From: Buxus sempervirens
Taxonomy: Eukaryota; Streptophyta; Magnoliopsida; Buxales; Buxaceae
Assembly: GCA_947561395.2 (NCBI GenBank)
Contig: OX387194.1
Span: 30,576,036 to 30,640,035, forward strand
Length of the DNA: 64,000 bases
Reading direction: 5' to 3'
Both the position numbers and the translations under genes were made by a program. Under the pieces are notes generated by a model, which saw only the letters and a list, made by a program, of their open reading frames with translations, made no database searches and was not told the origin of the DNA. Shown here piece after piece: positions 52,944 through 64,000 of the stretch. Every line of letters starts with the position of its first letter. Position 1 is the stretch's first letter.

Positions 52944-54945
52944 CGATGACCATACTTACTATTTGTGTGTTCTAATATTCCCTAGAAAACCCAAAAAATG
53001 GAAGTAATTGAGGTCTCCAAGAGACAGACGCATCAGACGATGATGTTCTTCTAACATTAAAAATGTCCAGGAAATAACGACACATATAACAATTGGCTGA
53101 AAAGATTGCATGAGGATAAATTCAGCAAACAAGTAACACTCGACTATTGGCTATAGCAGAGAATCACATAGGAAATTCAACGAATATGTACTATGTAGCA
53201 GACAACCGAAATAAAGCAAAGATGTGCTTACCTATAAACGTTTGAGAGGTATTAATGAAAATGTTTTGAAACGACCATGTGTTGCTTTTTCCAATTGAGA
53301 TACATTGAAACATAAAGTTTTCCCAAAACAAATAAATGAATTAATAAATATATAAATCAATCAATCTAAATATCCCAACCCGAGTAAGTTAAAGGGATTG
53401 AAACACAGCATTCTAATCCTTGGCCAGCCAAATTCAAAATTTTAAGGTAATACAAGTTGTTCTTTTTGAAGTAAATTTCATAACAGATCAATAACAGCTA
53501 GATGAAGGGAAATGGATTAGTACCTAGAGGCACTCCTCCAACCTGACAATCAACAGAAATCCATGAAGCGAAATGCCCCAGATAAAATGCAGATCAAAAA
53601 AAAAACAAACTGCATTTGACTTATATATAAATAAGTAGATTACGTTACTCTATAAAACTGTTCACACCTGTAGCAGAAACAACTAAAACAACCAAAAACA
53701 CAGAGGGAGAAAAAAAAAACAGATATTCAATTCAGATACTGGAGGGTGGCATCTTTTCTTCCTCTGCCGTCTGCCATTTCTTTTGATGCCTGTGATTCTG
53801 CTAATTCTTTCTTTCAGATGCTTCTCGGTATTCAGAATGATTTTGCCGAGATTGGTGTAGCTTCAAGTCTGGGCTTTCTTCTTTTATTTTGATAAACATG
53901 GCTGTTAGTGACATGTCTAGGCTAGCTTCGAGTGTACTTAACTTTCAGAAGGAAGATGGTGTGAAAGATGAAGATGAATAACATTTGGCCACTTGGCAAA
54001 TCCAGTTTCGGTGGTAATGCCCCACCTATCCAAAAATATTCTGGTCGTTTCTCAAAGAGAAGGTTCATGACTCAGTCTTCTTCTTTGCCGCTCTGGGGTC
54101 TTCACTCCTCTTTTGGGCGACATGATTGCATATCAATTCCCCGGATTCTATCGATTGATAGAGAAATTTCATTTCTGCCGATTGAAAGAAAAGGGCGCGT
54201 TACGAGAGAGGAAGAGGCATGCGTTGTAGGAGGCAGAGAAATTTTCGTTTCTGCCGATTGAGATTGGAGAGAAAAGGGCGCAATACATTTTGGATTGCAA
54301 GAGACGGATACATACTGGTTAATTATTGCTTGGGACAAGTAAGCTGCCACGTTAGTTATGACATGAAGCTACAAGGGTTGAGACTTGAGAGTTTGAGATT
54401 TAGAGCTCTGTCAGTGAAAACACAAAAGGATAATTCATAAAACAGAATACAACGTAGAACAAGAAGGCGAAACACTTACATATATCGTTTTGCTACTTTC
54501 TTCCATTGGGTGAATTAGAGAAAATTTGTCCAAAACCATTCCTGACCCATTTATAAATGTCAATTATATGAAACTAAAATGCTATCATGAACTACAAAAG
54601 CCATTAGTTGTTGAGAAATAATTGAAATGCAGATTGACGATCAATAGGTTTAATTAGGCACTTCGTTTCCAGGAAAACAATGAGATTAAAAACATGAATT
54701 AATCCACTTATTAATCCATAATAGCAATTCGTAACAGTCCCTGTAAACAATCTCATTATAAATCTATAAAATTGAATAGTAAACAACCCCCTTGACAAAG
54801 CATAGTGAAATAAGTTATGAGACAAAAGAAATATAATTCTAACACTTACCTCTGGGTTTCTTAAATTTCTCTGCAAATCGGCTAATCACCACGTACAGTA
54901 GCTTTATTTTCTTCCACAATAGTTCCATAGCGTGAGGGATTATCA
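52944..54945. other. Unassigned sequence between the two family Y solo LTRs
   Basis: Mostly AT-rich. A plus-strand 97-codon open frame at 53968-54261 has no recognised domain. It overlaps two direct copies of a GAGAAATTT..TTTCTGCCGATTGA block (about 54155 and 54238). A donor-like GAG|GTAAGTG on the minus strand at 54849-54850 ends a possible relic exon. A segment at 54340-54415 resembles 55928-55995. Confidence 0.4.
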
Positions 54946-54950
54946 AAGAT
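54946..54950 (+). repeat. Target-site duplication AAGAT (left copy)
   Basis: AAGAT recurs at 55595-55599. Confidence 0.85.
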
Positions 54951-55594
54951 TGATGCAGGGGGATCTGAGACAGATGATACTGAGCTGTCAGATTATACAT
55001 TGATGGCATTGGAATACCATGAGTTGGCAGATCATCGCAAAGGCAGGAAAAGATGGTGATATCTTTCTAATTGGGGCAGTTTTGAGTACGTTTTAGTATT
55101 TTGGCTATAACTTTGGCTACGGTTATCGGAATCACACATATAACCCCAATTTGGAAAGCTATTTCCGGCGCACACCTCGTGGGACATAGACTGAAGTTGG
55201 TGTGCATCTTTTTCAACCTCAAATTCCTCTATTTTCTCCTTCGAATCACTATTCTTAGTTATTTTTTGCTATTTCTGGTAATATCTTGTTTGTCAATTAG
55301 GAAGTGATTTTAAACCCGATTTGGGACAGATTTTTCACAGGTTGCTTATTTTATTCTATATTTCATTTAGGCATACTTTAGGGGATTTTGCCATTTTTAG
55401 TAACTTTCCAATATAGATGATTTTTGTTTATAAAGTCTGACTTGTGGACTAATTTTAGTAGGACTTGATTAAATAAGAATTAGTTGAATCTCAGAGAGGA
55501 TTTCTCTGTGTTTTTGGGCAAACTACTTGTGTTCTTCCAATTAATTATCTGTTCAAACTAGCTAGTAGAATAATCGCTATTTTGTTTGGCGTCA
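54951..55594 (+). mobile_element. Solo LTR of family Y, copy 2 (644 bp)
   Basis: It is full-length collinear with copy 1, with the same TGATGCAGGGGGATC start and TTTGGCGTCA end and TSD AAGAT. The two copies are in the same orientation 2.6 kb apart, but their different TSDs show independent insertions, not one element or a segmental duplication. Confidence 0.88.
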
Positions 55595-55672
55595 AAGATG
55601 GGGTTACTTCGTTGAAATAAGGGAGAAGAATTTGGGTGATTGGAATCTAAAAAGATTATCCATTATTGCTAA

Positions 55673-55978
55673 GATTGCTCAGTCAAACCTTGGAGGAATG
55701 CAGATAAATCATCAGCGAATAGGAACCCTCACACTCTTTCTATTTGTGAGTGCGTTGTGGATGCCATCCGACTTGCAGTGACTGGAGGTGATGAATCTTG
55801 CTTGAAACTTTTTTCAAAGAAGATTTTCCCTCTGCTTGTGATCTTTCGTTTTCTGGATACCGATAGTCACTTGAATAGCTTGGGTTGCCTGTGCAAGGAT
55901 CTTGAAAAGACAAAAGCATTTAGGGTAGGCAGCTACGTCAGAAATGACGTGGGGCTATCAGGATTGAGAGCTTGAAGT
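55673..55978 (+). pseudogene. Possible coding relic, unknown family
   Basis: A frame is open for about 100 codons (SICECVVDAIRLAVTGGDES, FSKKIFPLLVIFRFLDTDSH, LNSLGCLCKDLEKTKAF) and ends at a TGA shortly after an ACGTCAgaaaTGACGT palindrome. There is no ATG at its start, and it is preceded by an in-frame TAA within a pyrimidine-poor stretch. Composition is more gene-like than the surroundings. I do not recognise a domain; it might be an exon or captured fragment, or chance. Confidence 0.2.
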
Positions 55979-56570
55979 TTGAAGCTCTGTGAGGGCTTCA
56001 AGGAAACGACCGATTGCTATATATTATATATAGAAGTGTGGACTTTTTATTGGTTCCTTGTGGTTGAGCCAACAAAGAACCAAATAATAGGATGTAAAGA
56101 TATGCATGAAAACAATGGAACTTCAGTATCCCATATTCCCAATGCAAGATTGATTGTTGGAGATATCATCTGGGTGGGTTTACATGCCTACTTTGGTTTT
56201 CATGTTTAAGGCCAACAGTGGTTGCAAGTCTAGCTTCATTGGTGTTAACTTTTAACTGATGCTGCAAAGATCCTGTTTTTCATGTTCAATCTATATTTCA
56301 TTTGTTAAGTTTCATTTTATTATCTCATGTGTAGGTTTTTTTTAGCTTCTAATTCCATGCAGGTTCTACGTTTATTTTTATTCCTTTTCAATTTATTATG
56401 ACATGTGTATTTTAGTTCATTATATTATCTTATGTGCATCGTAGGATAGCTTCATTTACTTGTTTCACACTTATCTTTCATGTTTCGAGGATTCTGTTTT
56501 TCTTTTTCTTTTTTTTAAGGATTACATTACTTTACTTTGTTATCTCATGATTTTATTACATGTAAAAAAA
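55979..56570. other. Unassigned T-rich sequence
   Basis: No gene or element recognised. Repeated TTATTATCTCATGTG-type phrases occur (about 56320, 56425, 56540), ending in an A-rich run at 56564-56577. Confidence 0.35.
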
Positions 56571-56577
56571 AAAAAAA

Positions 56578-56800
56578 GGCTAAACCCACATTGGGCCTAA
56601 GCCAAGTTGAGTTTCAAAGCCCAATAAACCGGTCCAACCAAATTACAGGGGAACCCCCCACTTGGTAGGATGACCCGAAATGTTCACAGACTTCCTCAGG
56701 TCATAAATGGGTCACTTACCTGCATCTTTGGACCAGACCATTACACCAAGGTGACCACCTACACCCGAATTCAGTAGGTGGTGGCGACTCTTCGTGCAAT
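56578..56800 (+). mobile_element. Degraded LTR fragment resembling the A/C-type LTR end
   Basis: The order GGCCTAAGCC, GCCCAATAAACC, CAGACTTCCTCAGG and GGTGGTGGCGACTCTTCG follows the end of the solo LTR at 25084-26758 (GACTTCCCCAGACTG ... GGCAGTGGCGACTCC). No intact terminus. Confidence 0.4.
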
Positions 56801-56879
56801 TTTTTAGACCTCCAAATCTTTCTCAGAAAATAATGAAAGAGAAAGAGGAAAATGAGGAAACATGAAGAAAAATTTTTAT

Positions 56880-58740
56880 AGTCACTTTTTAAAAAAAATT
56901 TTGCAATAAAATAAATGGATGAGGAAAATCTTTTAAAAAATAAAGGGAGAACGTACAGGCCATTGTGGGGGAGGGGGAGGGGGAGGGGGAGGGTGGGAGG
57001 GCTAGGGGCCGGTGTGGGTGGTCTTCTCTTTAAAAAAAAAATACACCCACAGTGGGATCTTAAAATTTCTAAAATACACAAACAGTGAAAAAATTGATTT
57101 GGTTATATCTAAAATTTTAATAGAGTTGGAAAGATATTTAAAAATTTTGAAACAAATCTCAAGATAGACTCCCTGCCTCATGGTTTGGCACGGGCTTTTG
57201 AGTCGCATTTTTTTAAAAAAAATTTCTAGAAAATAACAAACAATAGGGTTTTAAAAGTTCTTTCTATAAAATAAATAATTTCCTAAAAACTTGTAACAAT
57301 TTTGCGTTAAGAAATTTTTTATTTTTTTAAAATTTCTACAATTTGTCTTAAAAAAAATTTTATAGCCAAATTTAGAAAGAAAATTCTTATATTCAAATTC
57401 TTTCATCCATTTAAACAATAAAAAATGTTTAAGCCTCCAAATCTTTCTCAAAACTCTGCTGGAGTTTTGCTTATACAAGACCTCCAAAATGAGGAAAAAC
57501 GAAGAAGGCAAGGATCTCGACTTCCGTATATGCCTGCGACAATGCGAGTTCCGAGAGGAAATCTAAATCGATGTAGGCGTCAACATGTTCTTCAGCTTCC
57601 TCATTTTTTAGGTCTTGTCCAATTAAGCAAATTAAGCTCTCTTTTCGAGAAGGAAAATGAGTAATCGAGTGAAGAGGTCTGTGAGGTTCTGTGCAGTTAA
57701 CGTGATTTTGGATGAGGATTGTCCACCCTGTGGAGAAAAACACTTTAAATAAAGACGAACCTGGTTTAGTGGCCGTAGCCCCAGTTGGAGAAACTAGAAA
57801 ATCTTCTTTACTCCGTGATGGTCTTAGTCTGTCGGTCATCAAAATGGAAGTTGAGGTCATCACGGAGCAATGAAGATTTTCTAGTTTCTCTAACTGCGGC
57901 TACGACCATTAGACTTGGTCTGTCTTTGTATAAGCATTTTTATCCACAGGGTGAACAATCCTCATCCAAGATCACGTTAACTGGATAGAATCTCACAGAA
58001 TTCTTCATTCCATTACTCGTTTTCCCTCTCAAAAAAGGAGCTTTGCTTAGACAAGACCTCCAAAATTAGGAAGTTGAAGAACATGTTGACGCCTCCATCG
58101 ATTTAGATTTCCTCTCAGAACTCACATCGTCGCAACCATTCACGAAAGTTGAGATCATTGCTTTGTTTCCTCATTTTGGAGGTCTTGTATAAGCAAAACT
58201 CCAGCCGAGTTTTGAGAAAGATTTAGAGGTCTAAAAACCTTTTATTGTTTAAATGGATGAAAAAATTTGACTATAAACTTTTTTTAAAATTTTAACTATA
58301 ATATTTTTTTAAGGCAAATACGTTGAAATTCTTATTAAGGAAAAACTTTTTATAAATTCTTAGGAAATTATTTTATTTTATAGAAATAATTTTTAAAGCC
58401 CCACTGTTTGTGTATTTTTTGAATTTTTTTAAAAAAAATTTAAGAAAAAATGTGACTCAGAATCCACTGCCAAACCATGAGGCAAGGAGTCTACCTTCAG
58501 ATTTGTTTTAAAAATTTAAAATATCTTTCCTACTCCATTTTAAAATTTTAGTTATAACCAAATAAATTTGTTCACTTTGTGCATTTTAAAAATTTTTAGA
58601 AATTTTTAGACCCCAATGTTCGTGTAATTTTTCTTTTTCTTTTTCTTTTTTTCTGAAGAAACCCCACCCCGCAAATGGCCTTTACGTTCTCCCTTTTCCT
58701 GCAAATTTTTTAAAATTTTATGTATTTGTTTTATAGCTTT
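56880..58740. repeat. Long inverted repeat (foldback), arms about 0.9 kb
   Basis: The left arm (about 56900-57822) and right arm (about 57858-58740) are reverse complements over their whole length with scattered mismatches. Landmarks are CTTATACAAGACCTCCAAAA with its complement near 58180, ATCTAAATCGATG / CATCGATTTAGAT, TGGATGAGGATTGT / ACAATCCTCATCCA and CTCCGTGATG / CATCACGGAG at the centre. The loop is about 35 bp. Both arms encode the same peptide-like stretch (SRSKEDFLVS / SRSNEDFLVS) on opposite strands, so a coding-like segment may have been captured. No terminal duplication was identified. Confidence 0.8.
56967..57000 (+). repeat. (GGGGGA)n simple repeat
   Basis: About five GGGGGA units lie in the outer left arm of the foldback; absent from the right arm. 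Confidence 0.85.
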
Positions 58741-60075
58741 GTTTAGTTTAGTTCAGTTTGTGTTTGAGGTAATATTTATGCTTATATTTGATTTTATAGG
58801 AATTTTTTTAATTACACTTGGGATTATTTCATGCTTTATTCAAATAGGATGACCCCAATGTAGTCATCCTCTTCAGGAATATTTGGAAACAAAACATTTG
58901 AAATATGCGGAGTGAGATATAAAATCCTAGTAAGTAGCAACATGCATGAAATAAAACATTTATATGATATTTCTGAATCAGTGGTATGAATTATGAATAA
59001 TAAAACAATACCGATAAACCAAGAGAATAGCAATAATCATAGTGAAAATCCATGAGTACCAATCAATCCAATTTTTTCCACAAGTCAAATCAAAACCGAT
59101 GCAATGTGTGAAATCATAGGACTTGTGAAACAAGATATCTTCGAAAGGTTAAGGACCCATTCAAATTTTCATCTCACATCTTATATGCAAAGCCGGCAAG
59201 ATACAGTACACGAATATCGACTTATTGCAGAGCACTAAACCAAATACAGTATTGGGTTGGCAAGTACAATCCAATCAAACTGCAATAATGACCAAAGAGA
59301 CCTTGTCAAGAAATATGGCGGAAGGATTGCTACAGCTCAACCAAATACAAAAAGGCCTCACTGAGATACACGGTGGACGCATATATGGAAAACAGGGTTA
59401 ACCTCACAAAGAGTACCCCATTTCACTATCTAGCTATACTATAGATTCATAATAAGCTAAGCCTACTAGACACTAAAACCAAATTTAATATTTTAGTTAA
59501 AATTGAAACCGGTAGTGTCAAGCATGGCATAAAGTCACTCCAAAATACATGGAGGAAAGAAAATCTCATCTCAAGATAAATTAATGAAAGAGAAATATCA
59601 CACTACTCCGAGCTACACAGAGGGAAAGTTGGGATTCTATCCCAAGATCTGGGTCCAAGGGGGGGAGGGACCTGAGGGGCCCTGTGGGGGGGGGGGGGGG
59701 GGAGCGTAAAGGGTATTTTTGGGATTTTGGAAATACTGAGTTTAAGGTTGGCATATAAACATTGATGTAACCTTACTTGACATTTTTTCATAGTGGAAAA
59801 TTTTGACGTACACAGTGGACGCAGGCACATTGACGAACCACTTAAATTTGCGTGTTCTTGTTCTTCTTCTTCTCTCTATTTTTCTTTACTATTTAGATTG
59901 CATGATTTTCAACAATGGGAGAGCAACTGTGCTTCCAAGAAACATGGAAGGACTAGCAAAATCAATCCAAAGTGCAATAAAAACCATATAGTACGAACAA
60001 AACCAAAAATTGACTTATTATAGTATAACGTGCTCAAAGTCTTTTCTAAAATTCCAAAAATCATTTTACTAGTGA
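58741..60075. other. Unassigned sequence
   Basis: AT-rich, with a G18 run at 59685-59702 preceded by GGGGGGGAGGG. No open frame with recognisable similarity and no element ends identified. Confidence 0.4.
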
Positions 60076-60131
60076 AAAGAAGATCCAATAGAGGCCATAA
60101 AGAGTTTTTTCACTGCTGGTTCAATGTTAAC
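60076..60131 (+). mobile_element. LINE, 5' fragment before the solo LTR
   Basis: The frame EDPIEAIKSFFTAGSM runs directly into the duplicated TTAAC and continues at 62609. In-frame TAG and TGA lie just upstream at about 60070-60075, so the LINE is probably 5'-truncated here. Confidence 0.65.
60127..60131 (+). repeat. Target-site duplication TTAAC (left copy)
   Basis: TTAAC recurs at 62609-62613. Confidence 0.9.
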
Positions 60132-62608
60132 TGTAAGACCCTGATTTTTGGTGAGTTATTTATTTATTTAGTTATTTATTTTGATATATAAACTGTGTTT
60201 ATCAGGTGATTTCTGTGGTTTGAGGGCTTAGCCCATACTCGCATGTACAGGCGTTATATAGCCAATTTTTCTGGAAAATTTTTATTATTATCATTATTAT
60301 TAGGAAAGTATAGTTGTGTGCTTATTAACGTAAGTGGATGCGGAACATGTAGCGTTTCCAGTGGGTGAGCACGCATAGGATCAAGGAGTTAAAAGATTAA
60401 TCGAGCGGCGTATGTATCAAGGTAAGTATACTAAAAATGGTAAGTAGGGTTTTGGGGTTATGAGAATACGCGTACTATACTTACGGAAACATTTTCGTTA
60501 TTCTGGATATCAGAGGAAGTGAGCGATTTCGGCTGGAGTGGCGATTAGGGCTCTGCTCGTGAAGAACAAGCATCGCAAGGGGTAAGAGACGGATTTTGGA
60601 GTTGAAGTTGAGTGGGTTATTTCTCTCTGCTCGAGACGAATTGTTTGGGTAGATTCTGTACTCGCGTGCGTGGCCGGAGTGGTGATCGGCCGAGGTTTTG
60701 CTATATTCTGGAATAAGCGCATTCATGTGAGTAGCACTGATTTACAACTGGGTTTTGCGTTTGATGTTTTCGTGAGCTTATTCTTATGCATGGTTTGTAT
60801 TTTAAGTGATGTATGAGTTTTCTGGTTTTCTGGAATGACATGAAACAGAGTCGGAGATTGAATTTTATCTTGAAATCTAAAAGTGTTTAGATTAAATCCA
60901 AATATGGTTGGGAAGTCTTCTGGGAGTACTAGGAGGGTATTGGAGCAATAACAGACCGAAACAAACCAGCCAGAGATATAGATCTCGAATTTACAGAGAA
61001 CTGAAAATCGCAGGGGGTATCCGCGAACCTGGCGCCCACCTCTTAGCTAGACGCCCCGTTAAATTTGACTTACTGCTGAGCTCGCGCGAACCCGGCGCTC
61101 AGCTCGCGTGGACTCGAAAACCTGCCGCTCAGCTCGCGCGAACCTGGCGCTCAGCTCGCGCCTATCTCGCGCTCACTTAGCGTCGAGTGAGCGGAAGCTA
61201 CCTTTTACCCTATTTTTCTTACCGCCGACCGACGTTCACCCGGCGCCCACTTCAGGAAGTGAGCGCCTACCCTATTTTACTTACTGAAATGGAAATCTGA
61301 TTTAGCCAAGAGTAATTGGGTGTCTTAAGGGTTAAACCACTTCACTATTCACTTGTTTGGGAAATTTAGGATCTACTTTGCCTATGAAAATATTAGAGGA
61401 AAATTTAGTTAACTTCTTAAAAGCTTCCAAGTTGAATTTAGGTTATTTATGAGTGTTGTGCCGGATGCCAAACCACTAAGAGTTACCAGTTACATTCACT
61501 CTGTTTTTTACACTGTTTTGATTGAGGAGTTATTCTATTCTGGTTTCACTTGTTTGGAAACTTTAAATGTATTGTAAGGATTTCCTTGGTATGAATGAAT
61601 TGAGTTTTGTTTCCGAATGGCATGTGTTACGAAAATGAGAAAATGCTGAAAGTACTTGAGATACTGCTTGGTCCAGAGGGACAGGTGATGAACTGTGATG
61701 GGTTTTACATGATGTGGAATGAATAGTTTTACCTTGATATTGGAATTGTGATTATACGATGTTTTACTGTTTTGGTCTAGCTTGTCATGGATCCAGATGT
61801 TTAAGCTTAGTAATGTGATGTTATTGTTGGTTGTTGGAATTGCATGGCCTTGTGTGTTGCCACGACCGGTGTAGAGCAGCCAGAAACCCTAAGTAGGCCT
61901 GGTTGTCAATGCAGAAACCCGGGGAGTAGGCCTGCATTGGATGACGAAACCCTGAGTAGGCCGTCATTTCAGAGTATCCGAAACCCTGAGTAGGCCAGAA
62001 CTGTGTACATGGAGGTGTGGAGTGTCTACTTGGCATGTTTAATTTATCAACTAAACGATAGTCATGACATTGACCAATCGATGGGTTCTCCTACTTAACT
62101 GAGATGTGATTTGTTTGATTTGAACAAGTTTTGATTTGAACTTGGGAATTGATGTTGGTTGTTAATCCGTATTGAGTGTTTGTCGATGCATAGTTTTAAA
62201 TTGTGGTCAACTATTTCTGCATGCATGTGCTACTCGCTGGGATATTCGTATCTCACTCCGTTGTTTGTTTTGTTTGTTTTTCAGATACTCGTGGTGAGGC
62301 GATTACTGGGGTAGATCCTGCTGAGGCTTATAGGGAGGAGGATTACTATTACCTTCCTTAGACTTGTAGGTTATCTTGTTCTGAATTTGAGAACTTTGAA
62401 TAATTGAGATGTGTTAAAGTTAATTGGGGTTGAACCATATGATTCTAGTTCAGTTTTAAATGTTACCATTTTGGATAAATGAAATTGTGCACTCTGTCAG
62501 GTTATAGCTAGATGATTATCCAGCGATCATAATTGATTAACGATCCTTGCCTAACCTCCGTGAGACGTGTTATATCTTTATTGAACAACACGGATCCGGG
62601 GCGTTACA
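60132..62608 (-). mobile_element. Solo LTR of family X (2477 bp), inside the LINE
   Basis: It begins TGTAAGACCCTGATTTTTGG and ends GATCCGGGGCGTTACA, the reverse complement of the copy at 16882-19255, with TSD TTAAC. The palindromic G+C-rich cluster is at 61020-61272 and the AACCCTGAGTAGGCC direct repeats at 61880-62000. No internal region, hence a solo LTR. Confidence 0.92.
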
Positions 62609-64000
62609 TTAACACAATTCAACACCACTCTAATAACCTTGATACCGAAGTGCTGTAACCCCTCATTCGTGGTGGACTATAGGCCCATATCATGTGTAAA
62701 TACAATATATAAATGTGTATCGAAGATCATCGCCAACAGATTGAAAGAGTGCATATCAGATTTAGTGGGTCCCCACCAAAGTGCCTTTGTACCGAGAAGA
62801 TCAATGTCAGATAATATCCTCATTGCACAGGAGCTGCTCCACAATTACCACCTGAATAAAGGTAGTCCGAAATGCACACTAAAAGCAGATATCATGAAGG
62901 CATATGACTCAGTCCGATGGGAAGTGATTCCATGCATACTTAAAGCCATGAATGTTCCCCAACAATTTATATCTTGGATAATGGCTTGTGTGTCATCAAC
63001 CTCGTTCTCTCTAGTTATGAATGGATGTGTGGTTGGATATTTCAAAGGAACAAGAGGCTTGAGGCAAGGAGACCCCATTTCCCCCTACCTCTCCATACTT
63101 GTTATGGAGATTTTTTCTGGTATATTGAATGATAAGTCAAAGGAAGGATTTACCCATCACTTTAGATGCAAGAAGGTAGATATCAAAGCATTATACTTTG
63201 CGGATGATCTCATGGTATTTGAAAATGGTGATGAGAAATCAATGAGCATTGTTTTTGATAGCCTTGAAGAGTTGGGGAGGATAACAGGACTTCATATGAA
63301 CCCGGAGAAAAGTGTTATCTACTGTAGTGCAATACCTCAACAGGTACAAGAAAATATTGTGAATGCGGCAAAGGTGGCTGTAGGAGCTCTTCCTATGAGG
63401 TACCTGGGTTTGCCAATTATCACGAAAAGACTTAGAGCTGAGGATTGTGAACCACTCATCTTAAAAATCCAAGGGAAGATACAAAGCTGGAAATCAAGGG
63501 TGTTATCATATGCAAGGCGTGTGCAATTGGTCAAATCTGTCCTATTTTCTACAGCAATGAATTGGTTATCTACTTTTATTTTGCCGAGGAAGGTGATATC
63601 TGTTATGGAAAGATTATGTAGATCTTTCTTGTGGGCAGGCCCAGGTATGCAAAGGAAAGTAGTTCCAATTGCGTGGGAGAAAGTTTGCAAACCACTTGAA
63701 GAGGGAGGACTGGGTTTAATTGACATACAACAATGGAACAAGGCAGCAACAGCGAAGTACATTTGGAGGCTTCTTACACCCGATCACTCAATCTGGGCAC
63801 AGTGGGTAAAGGCTTATTTGTTGAGAGGAAGAAACTTATGGCAAGTCCCAATCCTGTCTGCAGCTACTTGGGTATGGAGAAAGATACTAAAGCAACGTGA
63901 TGACATATTTCCTTTGATCAAGTACGAAATAGGAAATGGTGAAAACACGTGGTTGTGGCTAGATAATTGGCATCCTATGGGCTCGTTGCTAAGGAGGTAT
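62609..64000 (+). CDS. LINE (L1-type) ORF2 fragment: reverse transcriptase and start of the C-terminal region, open to window end
   Basis: All 464 codons from 62609 to the window edge are open. RT motifs: FVVDYRPISC, SAFVPRRSMSDNILIAQELL, TLKADIMKAYDSV (first catalytic D), RGLRQGDPISPYLSI, YFADDLMVF (catalytic DD) and GLHMNPEKS. They are followed by MRYLGLPI, WKSRVLSYARRVQLVKSVLF and EEGGLGLIDI, the plant L1 C-terminal pattern. Endonuclease and the RT N-terminus are missing upstream (5' truncation). An open frame of this length suggests either recent insertion or little decay; a family X LTR later interrupted it at TTAAC and then recombined to a solo LTR. Confidence 0.92.

Noticed and set aside
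53968..54261. 97-codon plus-strand host gene
   Set aside because: No recognised domain, overlaps an internal direct repeat, and no splice or conservation evidence; left as unassigned sequence.
52296..55594. A single LTR element bounded by 52296-52938 and 54951-55594
   Set aside because: Each copy has its own perfect 5-bp TSD (GAGAC, AAGAT), and no PBS, PPT or coding sequence lies between them.
59685..59702. G-quadruplex regulatory element at the poly-G runs
   Set aside because: Pure homopolymers of variable length in LTR or unassigned DNA; length is unreliable and nothing nearby supports a function.

Overview
The window is plant nuclear heterochromatin, most likely from a woody eudicot (species not identifiable from sequence alone). 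It is almost entirely nested retrotransposons. The dominant components are Ty3/Gypsy elements of the Tat/Ogre type, all lying on the minus strand. The supporting signs are a Tat-like polyprotein (gag with a C..H..GH..C knuckle, G-patch between protease and RT, RNase H directly before integrase), 2-3 kb LTRs, a primer-binding site of the TGGCGACTCCACTGGGGAC type, an AGGGGCAGC polypurine tract, and an extra upstream ORF1 of the DUF7745 / plant-mobile-domain-like family. I see no complete host gene, tRNA, rRNA or CRISPR.

Layout. 1-4636: right end of element C (ORF1, leader, PBS, 2.4 kb LTR). 4637-5126: fragment of LTR family X. 5127-22202: element D (truncated 3' LTR, RNase H-integrase with two nonsense codons, 2 kb non-coding spacer where RT and protease should be, knuckle ORF, two tandem arrays, ORF1), with a family X solo LTR (TSD TCAGT) inside its 142-bp array. 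22203-34957: element B (RT, acidic spacer, G-patch, protease, gag, hairpin-repeat leader, PBS, 5' LTR). Its gag-pro frame is split by two solo LTRs with perfect TSDs (TCCCT, GGTCT). 34958-51092: an older family X LTR split by element A, a complete young 14.4 kb element (35178-49544, TSD CTCAC, LTRs under 1% different by eye) that encodes ORF1, gag and a coiled-coil/knuckle protein but no pol. 51093-60075: lower-copy sequence with two related solo LTRs (643 and 644 bp, TSDs GAGAC and AAGAT), a roughly 1.85 kb foldback inverted repeat, and weak gene-like fragments. 60076-64000: an L1-type LINE with an open RT frame, split by another family X solo LTR (TSD TTAAC).

How the parts relate. C, D and A are relatives (similar LTR ends, PBS, PPT and ORF1). 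A has all cis signals plus structural proteins but no enzymes, so it would need RT/integrase supplied in trans. The most unusual theme is structural. Every Tat-like LTR family here, the leaders of B, A and D, and LTR family X carry arrays of short inverted repeats. In several arrays the stem arms change together between units, and in U3 the clusters sit just upstream of the TATA box. The stem sequences differ between families while the arrangement is the same. Splice-acceptor-like tracts ahead of gag and of the knuckle ORF suggest spliced sub-genomic messages. All coordinates and identities were read by eye.
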